Shown in pieces: positions 35,301 to 46,187 of a stretch of DNA of 64,000 nucleotides (positions are counted from its first letter, which is position 1; the number at the start of each line of letters is the position of its first letter). This DNA comes from Triticum aestivum (Eukaryota; Streptophyta; Magnoliopsida; Poales; Poaceae), in NCBI RefSeq assembly GCF_018294505.1, contig NC_057811.1, forward strand, positions 409,946,968 to 410,010,967. Reading direction: 5' to 3'. The notes beneath the pieces were generated by a model, which did not search any database, had not been told where the DNA came from, and worked only from the letters and a program-made list of their open reading frames with translations. The translations under genes and the position numbers were made by a program.

Positions 35301-36138
35301 CGTACAACACCATCATGTACAAGGCAGTGCACATGACATACGAAGCGTCCCCGAGTCGGCATAGCCAAGGACTCTTTAAGACACTACGAGACCACTGTAA
35401 AACAAACCGTGTACAGGCGGACCACTAGACGTCGAACCCCAATCTCATATCATGCGTCTGTCGGAAGGATATCCTAAGGCTACTTGAATTCCCACTTATA
35501 AACTCCCGAAACTTTCTGGTTATGCAATCTGGTGTTGGGGATAGAGGGGACACAAAATATATCACCCAAACTAACAATACCTAGATCCAGTTGTATCCAT
35601 CCGTCAACACATAACCAAGAAATCTTCGGAAATCGTTTACCTCAACCTTCGAAAAACATCCGTTATACGAGTTATGGCAATACTCCCGAACTCCCGCCCC
35701 AGTACTGGGTGGCGTCGAGGTGATCTCACCAACAACTGCATAAAAGAGATTTCGATGTCGGCGAAACTCAGGTATTCCAGAACTGCAACGATAAAATTGT
35801 GACGACAACACCTCGGAGCTCAACTCCCCGGGACACTGCCACAACCCCTAAATGTCAGGAGGCACCAAGAACAATGTTCTCGTCACAAAACCATCGGAAC
35901 GATTCCAAGATACCCGCGTGATCTTAAAAAAAATTATTGAAATTTGAGGAGAGAAGAGTCAAAACTTCTACGTCAGGAGACCTCACCAGAGCGACGAAGG
36001 GACTGAGGAGTAAAAAGAATCCTACTCTCCGATATATATAATCCTAAGACTCAAAACATTTTTGTTCTAGACTCAACAACACCAGCGATTCGATCAAGCA
36101 GGGGGCTCCTAAGTCGGGGATGGCTCTGATTACCAACT
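32348..36138 (-). repeat. Noncoding interior of LARD C with recurrent CTCCGG motif
   Basis: The interior has no gag, protease, RT or integrase motif on either strand. It is A/G-rich on plus. A word like ACTCCGGTTAAGAAA or CACCGGTAGAA recurs about 20 times, unevenly spaced, from 32529 to 35145 (for example 32695, 32885, 33612, 33730, 33940, 34570, 34775, 34858, 35068). Between copies lie 'cttgaaga' and 'aagaatgaa' words. This looks like an old degenerate tandem array. The minus-strand frames here (32813-33274, 33414-33791 and others) are Ser/Phe-rich noise. The end near 32348 keeps 'ctcgggacgagatcctc' (minus), seen at 3' ends of Gypsy pol regions. Confidence 0.7.
36122..36135 (-). other. Primer-binding site of LARD C
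   Basis: Read on minus: TGGTAATCAGAGCC, the initiator-Met tRNA site with one extra A. It lies 3 bases inside the 5' LTR edge at 36139. Confidence 0.75.
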
Positions 36139-39100
36139 TATAATGCCCACGATGCGGCTATATCTCCCACGTGTCGAGGCACGACTTAGAGGCATAACCG
36201 CATTGTGGTTTTGTCGCAAGAAGGGTCATCTTCACACAATCCCATGTAATGAACAAGAATGGGATAAAGAGTTGGCTGACAATCGCCACTTCACACAATA
36301 CATAAATAAATCATACATCATTCAGAGTACACACATAGGTCCGACTACGGAACCAAAAGAAAAGAAGACAACCCAACTGCTAGATCCCCGATCGTCCCAA
36401 CTGGGCACCACTACTGATCAATATGAAAAGAAACAACACAACGAACAAGATCTTCATCGAGCTCCCACTTGAGCTCAGTTGCGTCACCTGCACTGGTCTC
36501 ATCGGCACCTGCAACTGTTTTGGAAGTATCTGTGAGTCACGAGGACTCAGCAATCTCACACCCGCGAGATCAAGACTATTTAAGCTTATAGGAAGGAAAG
36601 GATAGTGAGGTGGAGCTGCAGCAAGCACTAAGCATATATGGTGGCTAACATACGCAAATGAGAGCGAGAAGAGAAGCAACGGAACGGTCGTGAAGCTAGC
36701 AATGATCAAGAAGTGATCCTGAACTCCTACTCACGTCAAACATAACCCATAAACCGTGTTCACTTCCCGGACTCCGCCGAGAAGAGCCATCACGGCTACA
36801 CACGCGGTTGATGCATTTTAATTAGGGTCAAGTGTCAAGTTCTCTACAACCGGATATTAACAAATTCCCATCTGCCACATAACCGCGGGCATGGCTTTCG
36901 AAAGATAATACCCTGCAGGGGTGTCCCAACTTAGCCCATATAAGCTCTCACGGTCAACGAAGGATATTCCTTCTCCCAGGAAGACCCGATCAGTCTCGGA
37001 ATCCCGGTTACAAGACATTTCGACAATGGTAAAACCAGACCAACAAAGCCGCCCGAATGTGCCGACAAATCCCGATAGGAGCTGCACATATCTCGTTCTC
37101 AGGGCACACCGGATGAGCCAGACATCGGGTTGGCATAGAGCCTGGTTGCCCAGGGGGGCGCCGGACATCGCTCGGTTTGGACCAGCACTCGAAGGAGAAC
37201 TGGCCCAGGGGGTTAAAATAAAGATGACCCTTGAGTCTGCAGAACCCAAGGGAAAAAGGCTTAGGTAGGCAAATGGTAAAACCAAGGTTGGGCCTTGCTG
37301 GAGGAGTTTTATTCAAAGCGAACTGTCGAGGGGGTCCCATAAATCACCCGACCGCGTAAGGAACGCAAAATCAAGGAACATAACACTGGTATGACGGAAA
37401 CTAGGGCGGCAAGAGTGGAACAAAACACCAGGCATAAGGCCGAGCCTTCCACCCTTTACCAAGTGTATAGATGCATTAATTAAATAAGAGATATTATGAT
37501 ATCCCAACATAAACATAATCCAACATGGAGCAATCTTCATCTTCACCTGCAACTAGCAACGCTATAAGAAGGGGCTGAGCAAAGCGGTAACATAGCCAAA
37601 CAACGGTTTGCTAGGAAGGGTGACAAAGGTAGAGGTTCATGGCAATATGGGAGGCATGAAATAGCAAGTGGTAGGTAGCGCAGCATGGCAATAGAACGAG
37701 CAACTAGCAAAGCAAAGATAGAAGTGATTTTGAGGGGTGGTCATCTTGCCTGAGATCCCGCTAGGAAGAAGAACGAGTCCATGAAGAAGACAAACGGACG
37801 TAGTCGAACGAATCCTCACAACTCCGGAACGAAACCGAAGCTAACGGGAGAAGCAAACCGGAAAGAAACAAACACCATAGTAAACAACCACCACATACAC
37901 ATGGCATGATGCACAAACAAGTATGATGCATGCCCGGTTTAAATATGCATGGCATGGCAAAGTGCAACAAACAACACTACAAATTAAGTGGAGCTCAATA
38001 TGCAACGAGTTGCATATTGACGAAACACCACATTAATTATTTAGTTCTCTCTTGTTTATGTACCCAACAATGTTAAATGTTGTTAACCATGGCAAGAGGT
38101 GAAGCATAAGGAAACTACCTATTTAAGCAAGTTAAATGAGGCCGGAAACAAACAACAACAATTCCGGAAAAACCTCATATGCATATTATAGATTTGGTAC
38201 TGTTCTGCCCTAAACACAATTTTAATGTTGTTAAACAGCAAAATAAAGTGTACCATGTTAATCTATGCATTTTTCTACCCCATTTACATATGAAGTTTAT
38301 TGAAATCCGAGTTACGGTTATTTAGTAATGAAATAAATCATTTTAACATGGCATTCGAGCAAATTAAATCAAACAGCAATTTAAACATGGGTGAAAGTGG
38401 CATATTATTAAACTACACAAAATTCTAAGCATTTTCCATGTTTAAATCATTTTAATCCGAAGCACGGTTTATTAGTTATTAAATGCATGAAGAACAGGGG
38501 GTTTTCTGCAAAACAGTAAATCCTTGGGTAATAGCTAAATTCGCAGATCCTGAAAAAAAACATCACATGGGCCGAAAGTGAATAGGAAGCCCAACAGAGG
38601 AAAAAAACAAGAGCAGGGGCGCTGGGGTGTGGCCTCACCCAGTGGGCCTTGGCCCGTTCGGCTTGGAGAGGGAGGCTGGAAAGGGGCGCTGGGCCTGCTT
38701 GCTGGTGGCCCACGCGGCCGCTGAAGCTGGGCCAGGGGCGCTGGCTACGGTCAACGCAGCAGGGACGAGCGGCGTCCTTTGTCGCCTGAAGCAGAGGATG
38801 GAGCGGTGGTTGACGACGCCGGGGACGCGTGGGACTCCGGCGAGTGGCGGAAGGAGCGGACGGGCGGACCCGGGCACGGGAAGATGGATCCGGCCGGTCT
38901 TGGAGGAGATCGAGGCGCGCGAGGCAGGTGGGGAGGAGGTCAACGCGGCGGCGCGGCTTCCTCTGTCTTCTCCCGCCAGAAGGAGGCAGAACGCCTCGGG
39001 GTAGCGCAGTCAACGGCGGGACTTCGGTGCGGCGCTGAAGACCTGAGGCAGCGGCGGTCGACGGCTCCGGCAGGTGGACTCGCCAGCGCAGCGGGGGAAG

Positions 39101-40027
39101 AGCAGCGCTCGGGCTCCTGGAAGAAGATGGAGGCGGCTGGGACTTGCGTCTGGGTCGACGGAGCAAGCAGCAGCCACGGCGGCGCTGAAGATCTCGAGGC
39201 CGAGCCCAGGCCATGGCGCTTGGGGCTCCTGTGGTGGCAACGAAGACGGGCAGCTGCGCTCCTGGTCGCAGTGGTGGATGGCGGGCGAGCTTGAGGAGGC
39301 GGCGCAGCGGGAACTTGGCGTCCATGGTGCTGGTTCGGTCAGTCGGCGGCGGGGGCTGCGATTGCTGGCCACGGAGGACGACGGCTGCGGGCGAAGACGG
39401 CTGCTGGAGGAGCTCCTCTCCTCGGGCACTTGGGCGACGGGGATTTGGCGAGGAGGAGGCATGGCCGGAGCGATCTGGTTGGGTGGGATGGATCCCGATG
39501 GGGATTTGGTAGAGTGGCGGCGCGGCTGGGAGGATGGGACAGGTCCCTAGATTTTAGGGTTTGGTCTAAAAATGGACACAGAGGTCTATATATATAACAA
39601 GTGAATTTTTGATAGGGGCATTTGGTCCCTCTGATTAAAATCGGACGATCGAGAAAATAATAGGTAGGGAGTCCAAATAAGAAAACGGAGATGTTTTGTA
39701 GATGTTAGGGGATGATCCGGACCCAACGGTCACAACAAACCCGGTCGGGTATGGGACAACTTTCGGACGCGCGGGAGGGAATCGCGGGCTGACGAGAGAG
39801 GTTAGTTGGTTTGACAAGAGGGAACCGGAAACACGGTTGGTCTTGGAGCGGTGAACAAGACAAGGGGGGAACGCGGCAACTATGAACGAATGCAAATTTT
39901 AAAGCATGGCGGCAACGAAGTGCCGATGCAATGCAAATGATGCGATGATGAATGCAACACACAAATAAAACACAGCTGACTCGCCAAACAAGGAAGGCAA
40001 TCGGAGCGTCGGTCTCGGGGCGTCACA
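36139..40027 (-). mobile_element. 5' LTR of LARD C
   Basis: 3,889 bp, collinear with 28449-32347. Its plus-strand start is TATAATGCCC, where the other LTR has TGTAACGCCC; both changes are transitions, one at a CpG. TATA at 39587-39596. It repeats all the spurious GC-rich frames of the other LTR, which confirms those frames are duplicated LTR sequence and not separate genes. Confidence 0.92.
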
Positions 40028-40437
40028 ATAGCATACCCTGCAAAAACAAGTTAGACGTCTTCTAATTGTTGTTGCATGTTTTATGTGGCTGCTATGGGTT
40101 TCTAGCAAGAACGTTTCTTACCTACGCAAAAGCCACAATGGTGATATGCCAATTGCTATTTACCCTTCATAAGGACCCTTTTCATCGAATCTGATCCAAC
40201 TAAAGTGGGAGAGACAGACACCCACTAGCCACCTTATGCATCAAGTGCATGTCAGTCGGTGGAACCTGTCTCACGTAAGAGTACGTGTAAGGTCGGTCCG
40301 GGCCGCTTCATCCCACAATGCCGTCGAATCAAGATAAGACTAGTAACGGCAAGCAAATTGAACAAATCATCGCCCACAACTACTTTGTGTTCTACTCGTG
40401 CATAGAATCTACGCATAGACCTGGCTCATGATGCCAC
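40028..40437 (-). mobile_element. 5' leader of Copia B, upstream of the LARD insertion
   Basis: Noncoding leader between the 5' LTR and the LARD. It includes a primer-binding-site variant (40422-40436; minus TGGCATCATGAGCCAG, similar to the initiator-Met site) and the 'aagaaacgttcttgctag' word (minus). It continues past the LARD at 28448. Confidence 0.8.
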
Positions 40438-42168
40438 TGTTGGGGAACGTAGCAGAAATTTAAAATTTTCTACGTATAACCAACATCAATCTATGGAGTC
40501 ATCTAGCAACGAGAGATAGGGGAGTGCATGTACATACCCTTGTAGATCGCGCGCGGAAGCGTTCAAGAGAACGGGGTTGATGGAGTCGTACTCGTCGTGA
40601 TCCAAATCACCGATGATCCTAGAGTCGAACGGACGGCACCTCCGCGTTCAACACACGTACGGAACGGGGACGTCTCCTCCTTCTTGATCCAACAAGGGGG
40701 AGGAGAAGTTGATGGAGATCCAGCAGCACGACGGCGTGGTGGTGGAAGTAGCGGGATCCCGGTAGGGCTTCGCCAAGCGCAAGCGGGGAGGAAGAGGTGT
40801 CACGGGAGGGAGGAAGGTGCTAGGGCTTGGGGTGCTGCTCCCATGCGCCTCCCCACTATATATAGGGGTGGAGGGGGCTGGTTTATTTCCCTCCAAGCCC
40901 ATTGGGGCGTTGGCAAAGGTGGGGGAAAGAAATCCCATCATTTCCCTTCCCCACCGATTGTTATCCCCCTTTTTTAGGGATCTTGATCTTATCCCTTCGG
41001 GATATGATCTTATTCCTTCTAAGGTGGGATCTTGGTGCGCCTTGACCAGGGGTGTGGGGCCTTGCTCCCAATACCCACGTTCATGTGGGTCCCCCCATGT
41101 AGGTGGGCCCCACTTCAGAACCTTCTAGAACCTTCCCGATACAATACCGAAAAATCCCAAACAATTTCCGGTGGCCAAAATAGAACTTCCCATATATAAA
41201 TCTTTACCTCCGGACCATTCCGGAACTCCTCGTGACGTCCGGGATCTCATCCGGGACTCCGAACGACTTTCGGATTTCCGCATACTAATATCTCTACAAC
41301 CCTAGCATCACCGAACCTTAAGTGTGTAGACCCTACGGTTCGGGAGACATGCAGACATGACCGAGACGACTCTCCGGTCAATAACCAACAGCAGGATCTG
41401 GATACCCATGTTGGCTCCCACATGTTCCATGATGATCTCATCGGATGAACCACGATGTCGAGGATTCAATAAATCCTGTATACAATTCCCTTTGTCAATC
41501 GGTACGTTACTTGCCCGAGATTCGATCGTCGGTATCCCAATACCTTGTTCAATCTCGTTACCGGCAAGTCACTTTACTCGTACCGTAATGCATGATCCCG
41601 TGACCAAACACTTGGTCACATTGAGCTCATTATGATGATGCATTACCGAGTGGGCCCAGAGATACCTCTCCGTCATACGGAGTGACAAATCCCAGTCTCG
41701 ATTTGTGCCAACCCAACAGACACTTTCAGAGATACCTGTAGTGCACCTTTATAGCCACCCAATTACGTTGTGACATTTGGTACACCCAAAGCATTCCTAC
41801 GGTATCTGTGAGTTTCACAATCTCATGGTCTAAGGAAATGATACTTGACATTAGAAAAGCTCTAGCAAACAAACTACACGATCTTGTGCTATGCTTAGGA
41901 TTGGCTCTTGTCCATCACATCATTCTCCTAATGATGTGATCCCGTTATCAATGACATCCAATGTCCATGGTTAGGAAACCATAACCATCTATTGATCGAC
42001 GAGCTAGGCAACTAGAGGCTTACTAGGGATATGTTGTGGTCTATGTATTCACATATGTATTACAGTTTCCAGTTAATACAATTATAGCATGAACAACATA
42101 CAATTATCATGAACAAGGAAATACAATAATAACCATTTTATTATTGCCTCTAGGGCATATTTCCAACA
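40438..42168 (-). mobile_element. 5' LTR of Copia B
   Basis: 1,731 bp, collinear with the 3' LTR, with TG...CA ends and TATA at 40857-40864. Followed by the target duplication GTACT (42169-42173). Confidence 0.92.
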
Positions 42169-42455
42169 GTACTACCATCGATAGGCGGTACTACCGCTTC
42201 CTACAGCCGCTGAAAAAATAGGGGAGGGCAGCGAGCTGAGTGACAGTGGAGCGGAAGTAGGAGCGGTACTACCGCCGATAGGCAGTACTACCGCGCCCTA
42301 CTACCATCCCTATTACCGCTCCCCTGCGTGGTCTTTTACGGAAGCCCGACACGAAAAAGTCGAGACCACAGCAGGGGCGGTAGTACCAACGGCACTAACA
42401 AGCGGTACTACCGTCGATAGGTGGTACTACCGCCCTGGCCGCGGTACTACCGCTT
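42169..42455. repeat. GCGGTACTACCGC palindrome cluster 2
   Basis: About nine exact or near-exact copies, several paired head to tail with 'cgatagg' between them (for example 42170-42200, 42262-42293, 42400-42453). Before the Copia insertion this was continuous with cluster 1. Confidence 0.85.
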
Positions 42456-42778
42456 AGCACAAGGCACCCCTTGTTTTGCACAACACAGAAACTCCAACAG
42501 GCAGGAAGACAGCGTGGGTGCAAGGAAAATGTGTACGTGATGATTTCACCCATACTCTTTCGAAACGAATCCCTATTGATAGTATGGTTATCCCTACGAC
42601 TCAATTCCACCGAAAAGAAACGAAGGAAAATAATCCGTCTAAAGTGAAGTCCTCGAGGGGTAACAATCGCAAAGTGCCCTTATATTAGATCACCTGAAAC
42701 ACTTAGTGCACACGATTAGTGTGCAAACGTATTGTCATCAATCACCAAAACTACTTAAGGGATAAATATGCCCTTACA
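42169..42778 (-). mobile_element. LTR of element A, proximal part (U3)
   Basis: This is the start of the LTR interrupted by Copia B. On minus it begins TGTAAGGGCATATTTATCCC at 42778, directly after a purine tract (AAAGAGGGGGAGAT), so it is a 3' LTR. U3 carries palindrome cluster 2 (42169-42455). No repeat of this LTR is visible in the window, so A is either truncated or continues beyond the CACTA at 45700. Confidence 0.75.
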
Positions 42779-43139
42779 ATCTCCCCCTCTTTGGTGGATT
42801 GATGACAACACGGGATTTGCACAAAATAGTAACTGAAAATAAGCAAACCCCCTTCTAACAAAATATAGACGGGCTCCCCCTAGAGGTGTGCACCAAGGAA
42901 TTAGCATGAAAGGCTATGTGCACATCTTTAGGATCAAAATACCCCTATATTTTGTAGGCAGGCAACATCCTTGCAAATAAGAATAACAACAAGTACAACT
43001 AAGCAAGGACGAGCAGAGAGCAATAATATAAATGCTGAAAAAGAAGCATCTCACAAAATAACAGGGTACTTGATACTAAAGTAGATATGATAGGGTAGTT
43101 CACATATGTCTTACACCATATGGTCTTGCTCACAGCCGA

Positions 43140-43205
43140 AAGAAAGCGAACGAAAATGAACGAACACAACGAACACGAGACACGAACACGAACACGAACA
43201 CGCCA
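43140..43205. repeat. ACGAAC-type microsatellite
   Basis: Imperfect (cacgaa)n and (cgaaca)n repeats, downstream of the ORF on the minus strand. Confidence 0.8.
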
Positions 43206-43313
43206 ACACACACGCGAACACAAGACCTAAGGCAAATCCCTAACTCTCCCCCTTTGGCAGCAAGACACCAAAAGGGACGACACGACACACGATGGTAGTA
43301 GGTCTCCATGGCA

Positions 43314-44746
43314 TCACCAGTCATGGTCCTCCTCCTCCTCTTCCTCAGAAATCTCTGCAGCACGGGGAGAAGTATGAACTCCGGTGTCCTCCTCAGTGTC
43401 AGACCACGGGCAATGCACTCTGATCCAGGACTCCTCATCAGTGATCCTCTCCTCAGAGCCATCTGGAGCCTCAAGGCCAACCTGTCTCATAATAGCCTTG
43501 TCACGGCGACGAGCCATCTTGGCCTCCTTGTGAGCCTTGTATTGGCCCTTGGCCTGAAGGCAGAACAGATGCTTCATCTTCTCCTTGAGTTTCTTCGCCC
43601 AAGAGGGCTCCTCAAATGGGGGTACATACTCCTGCACATCATCATCCTCATCATCTACATCAGATAAGACAGTCTCCTGCACTGGAGGGGCCGGAGTGGA
43701 CGAACTCCACTTCTCTTTCTGACGCAGCTCGATAGTATCATGAGAAACCATATTGTCTGTGACTAGCTCCTCATCTGGAAAATTGGCCGCCCAGGTGTCC
43801 TCGATAAGCTGCATAAGATAGGGTCCATAAATGATGCACTTGCACTCCATGACAGCAGAGTAAAGTTCAGACCACATCACATGTGACACGTCCAGCACCA
43901 GGGGAGAGTCCTGCTCTTCTTGACAGAATAGGAGCAAGTCAATTAGGTAAGAGTGCACCTGATCCAAGTTGCCGACCCGAGGAAATAGACTGTTCCTGAA
44001 GATACGATGCATGATGTCAAGGAAGGGCCAGAGCTCATAAGTAACCTTCCCAGTCTCTGACACCTTCCTGGTAGAATAGGGCCAAAGCTTCTCCTTATGA
44101 GTAGAAGCAATCTCCTTATGAGGGCGAAACCCAAGTGGGGTCTGGGCACCCTCATCATCGTATGATAAGCTGACCATGAAGTCCTTCCATGGGGCGGACA
44201 AAACACAGCCATTGGTCATCCAAGTCAGAGTGCGGGCCGGATCATGCCCAAAGTGAACGGTGGCAAAGAACTGGGCCACGAGCTCGGCATCAAAGTCCTT
44301 GTTGAAGGAAATGATCCTCTTAATATCCAACTGCTCACACCTATGCAGAGCATGCCCAAAGTATTGCAAGTCCTTCTCCATGTGCAAGAGATCGACAGAC
44401 TTGACCTTCACAAACAAGTTCTTCTTTTGCTTCAAGACATCGTGATAGATAGACCGTTGAAACCTGTTCCAGAACGGACGCCTCTGAAGAGCAGGCGCTT
44501 GATCCACATGATAGGGATTGAGCTTCCTCTTGGTGCAAAACTCCATGGCAGACATCAGATTAGCAGGCTTGCGCCCAGCGGAGGTCTTCGATGTTGGTAC
44601 CTTGGCCTTGTGCTTTGGTGGCTCAGAAGGGACACCCTCACCACCACCACCAGCAGACACTGGAACATCTGAAGAGCGGTAGCGCTTGGAACCTGTTGCA
44701 CGGTCTGAATTCTTGCGGCGAGCCTGATGCCCGGAGCTACTACCAC
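43314..44746 (-). CDS. Intact ORF, 'putative plant transposon protein'-like (Transposase_32-like)
   Basis: The exon starts after a clear acceptor (minus ...GTGCTTTCAG at 44747) and runs open for 478 codons to TGA at 43314-43316. The uninterrupted frame extends upstream to 44849, but that part is hydrophobic and ends in the acceptor, so I treat it as intron. After a low-complexity N-terminus (SGGSSSGHQARRK) comes a core with PFWNRFQRSIYHDVL, FNKDFDAELVAQFFATVHF and LTWMTNGCVL. This resembles the plant transposon-associated domain in which a short 'W(M)TxG' block follows an 'xLVRQFFATV' helix; its biochemical role is not established. The C-terminus has an acidic patch (DVDDEDDDVQEY), a Lys/Ala coiled-coil-like stretch and an EEEEEEDHDW tail. 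It is the longest intact frame in the window, which suggests recent activity or constraint. The first exon was not identified. Confidence 0.6.
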
Positions 44747-44852
44747 CTGAAAGCACATGCACACAAAGACCACAAAGGCAAGAGAGCATAAGCCAGGGAA
44801 AGACGAAGACCAAAAAGAGAATTAGGTGTAGAAACAGGAGCAATGGCATCTC

Positions 44853-44965
44853 AGGGCGGTAGTACCGTGCACCAGAGCGATAGTACCGCTGATAAGCGGT
44901 AGTACCGCTGGAGCGGTTGTCAGCGGGCTGACACCTACCGCGGCAAGATTAGGTACTACCGGAGA
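44853..44965. repeat. GCGGTAGTACCGC palindrome cluster 3
   Basis: Four to five exact or imperfect copies immediately upstream (minus sense) of the 43314-44746 ORF, in its putative intron. Confidence 0.8.
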
Positions 44966-45339
44966 TGCAAAAGTTTATATTTCTACACCTAATCGACAAA
45001 CACCCTAGTCTAGCAGTCTCCCAAGTCCTTCCTAAGCCTTGATTCAACACCTAAGTCGAGGGATGCAACGAGTATAGCCCCAAAACCTAGATTCAAGAAG
45101 GAGAACCAAGGGAGAGAAGAACGGGGGCAATACGGGCATCCATGGCACGAGGAGAGGGTGGGGAATGATCCCACCGGACGGAATCGAGGGAGCCGGCCTG
45201 AATCCGGCGGCCCGGCGGCGAGCCTCCGGTGCTTGGGGAGTCGCCTGAGAGAGGAGAGGACGAGGGGATGGGGCAAACTGAACGGGTATGGGGGAGTAGA
45301 AACTCCCCCTGCCCGATACATACCCCACACGCCCAGCCC

Positions 45340-45500
45340 CAAGCGGTAGTACCGCGCAAGGCACGGTAGTACCGCCCTGGTGCAGATCTGGAGCACGAAG
45401 CGCCGAGTGAACCACTCCACGGTAGTACCGTGTTGGCCGGGTGGTAGTACCGCTTATAAGCGGTAGTACCGCTCTGCCGACGCGGTAGTACTGCTCAAGC
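45340..45500. repeat. GCGGTAGTACCGC palindrome cluster 4
   Basis: Six or more copies in 160 bp, upstream of the GC-rich leader-like region. The arrangement [palindromes][leader][ORF] mirrors that in the element A LTR. Confidence 0.85.
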
Positions 45501-46187
45501 ACCCCAAAGCAGAAACAAGGAGGGAAAAGATGACTTATGCTCGACTAGAGAAAAAAAAGAAGGACCACACAAGACACGACAAGCCAAACCGAACACGACC
45601 ACACCAAAACACAACCACTCACAAGAGAGAAGCACAAGCAATAGGAAACAACACACAGACAGACTCTCGAGAAGAGAGGGCGGTGGCCGAGGCCACCTAC
45701 ACTACAAAAAAAGACACATCCGTGACATTTTGGGCCAAACGAATTTTTTTTCTGTCATACATATGACACTTCTATGACGATAATTGTGACAAAACCCGGT
45801 ATCATCATAGATGTGGTGGGCTCCTACTTCTATGACAAAAAATCATGACATAAAATGGGCTTTTCGTCCTGGGCGGGCCGGAGATGCAGCTGCATGACAT
45901 TCTTTGGGCCGTCCATGACAGAAAAAACCGTGGTAGAAGCGAGGGGGAGGAAAATTTCGGGGAGTTCCCGGTTACGGTGGGAGGTCGGAGCCGAGCGATG
46001 CGCATTTCTCTCGTACACGTACGCGCGTGTGTGCGAGGCATTGGCTCTAACTGAACCCGAGCGAGGCGTTGGGCTCTAACTGGACCCGAGCGATTGCACT
46101 GCAGGCTACGCGTTACTGAACCCGAGCGATCAATCGATGGCTGTTAACTGAACCCGATCGAGCGATTCCTTCGCTACTGCTGCTAAC

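Larger units (their letters stand above)
28449..40027 (-). mobile_element. LARD element C (Sukkula/Erika-like), 11.6 kb
   Basis: Two very long LTRs (28449-32347, 3,899 bp; 36139-40027, 3,889 bp) flank a 3.8-kb interior that encodes no gag or pol. The plus-strand ends are TGTAACGCCCAC...GGGCGTCACA. Flanks CTAGC (28444-28448) and ATAGC (40028-40032) are a near-perfect target duplication. A primer site at 36122-36135 sets the minus orientation. The LTRs differ at roughly 60 sites by eye (about 1.5%). Structure and size match large retrotransposon derivatives such as Sukkula, a Gypsy-related non-autonomous group; the family name is uncertain. It lies in the 5' leader of Copia B. Confidence 0.9.
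21786..42168 (-). mobile_element. Copia element B (Angela/BARE-like), 20.4 kb with nested LARD
   Basis: LTRs 21786-23515 (3' LTR) and 40438-42168 (5' LTR) flank a degenerate Copia interior. The flanks GTACT at 21781-21785 and 42169-42173 are a perfect 5-bp target duplication. Without the nested LARD (28449-40027) the element is about 8.8 kb, as expected for Angela-type Copia. A primer-site variant lies at 40422-40436 and a purine tract beside the 3' LTR. The LTRs differ at about 60-65 sites by eye (3-4%). It is inserted in the LTR of element A. Confidence 0.92.
42779..45699 (-). mobile_element. Interior of LTR element A
   Basis: From the purine tract beside the LTR (plus 'atctccccctctttgg') the interior runs to the CACTA insertion at 45700. 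It has a second tract-like 'ctctccccctttggc' at about 43243-43257, an ACGAAC-type microsatellite (about 43140-43205), one long minus-strand ORF (43314-44746), palindrome clusters 3 and 4, and a GC-rich leader-like stretch (45010-45330). No protease, RT or integrase is present in the visible part, so A looks non-autonomous or carries its pol beyond 45700. Confidence 0.6.

Noticed and set aside
44747..44849. Hydrophobic N-terminal extension of the 43314-44746 ORF as a signal peptide
   Set aside because: A pyrimidine-rich tract ending GTGCTTTCAG marks a splice acceptor at 44747, so this stretch is more likely intron.
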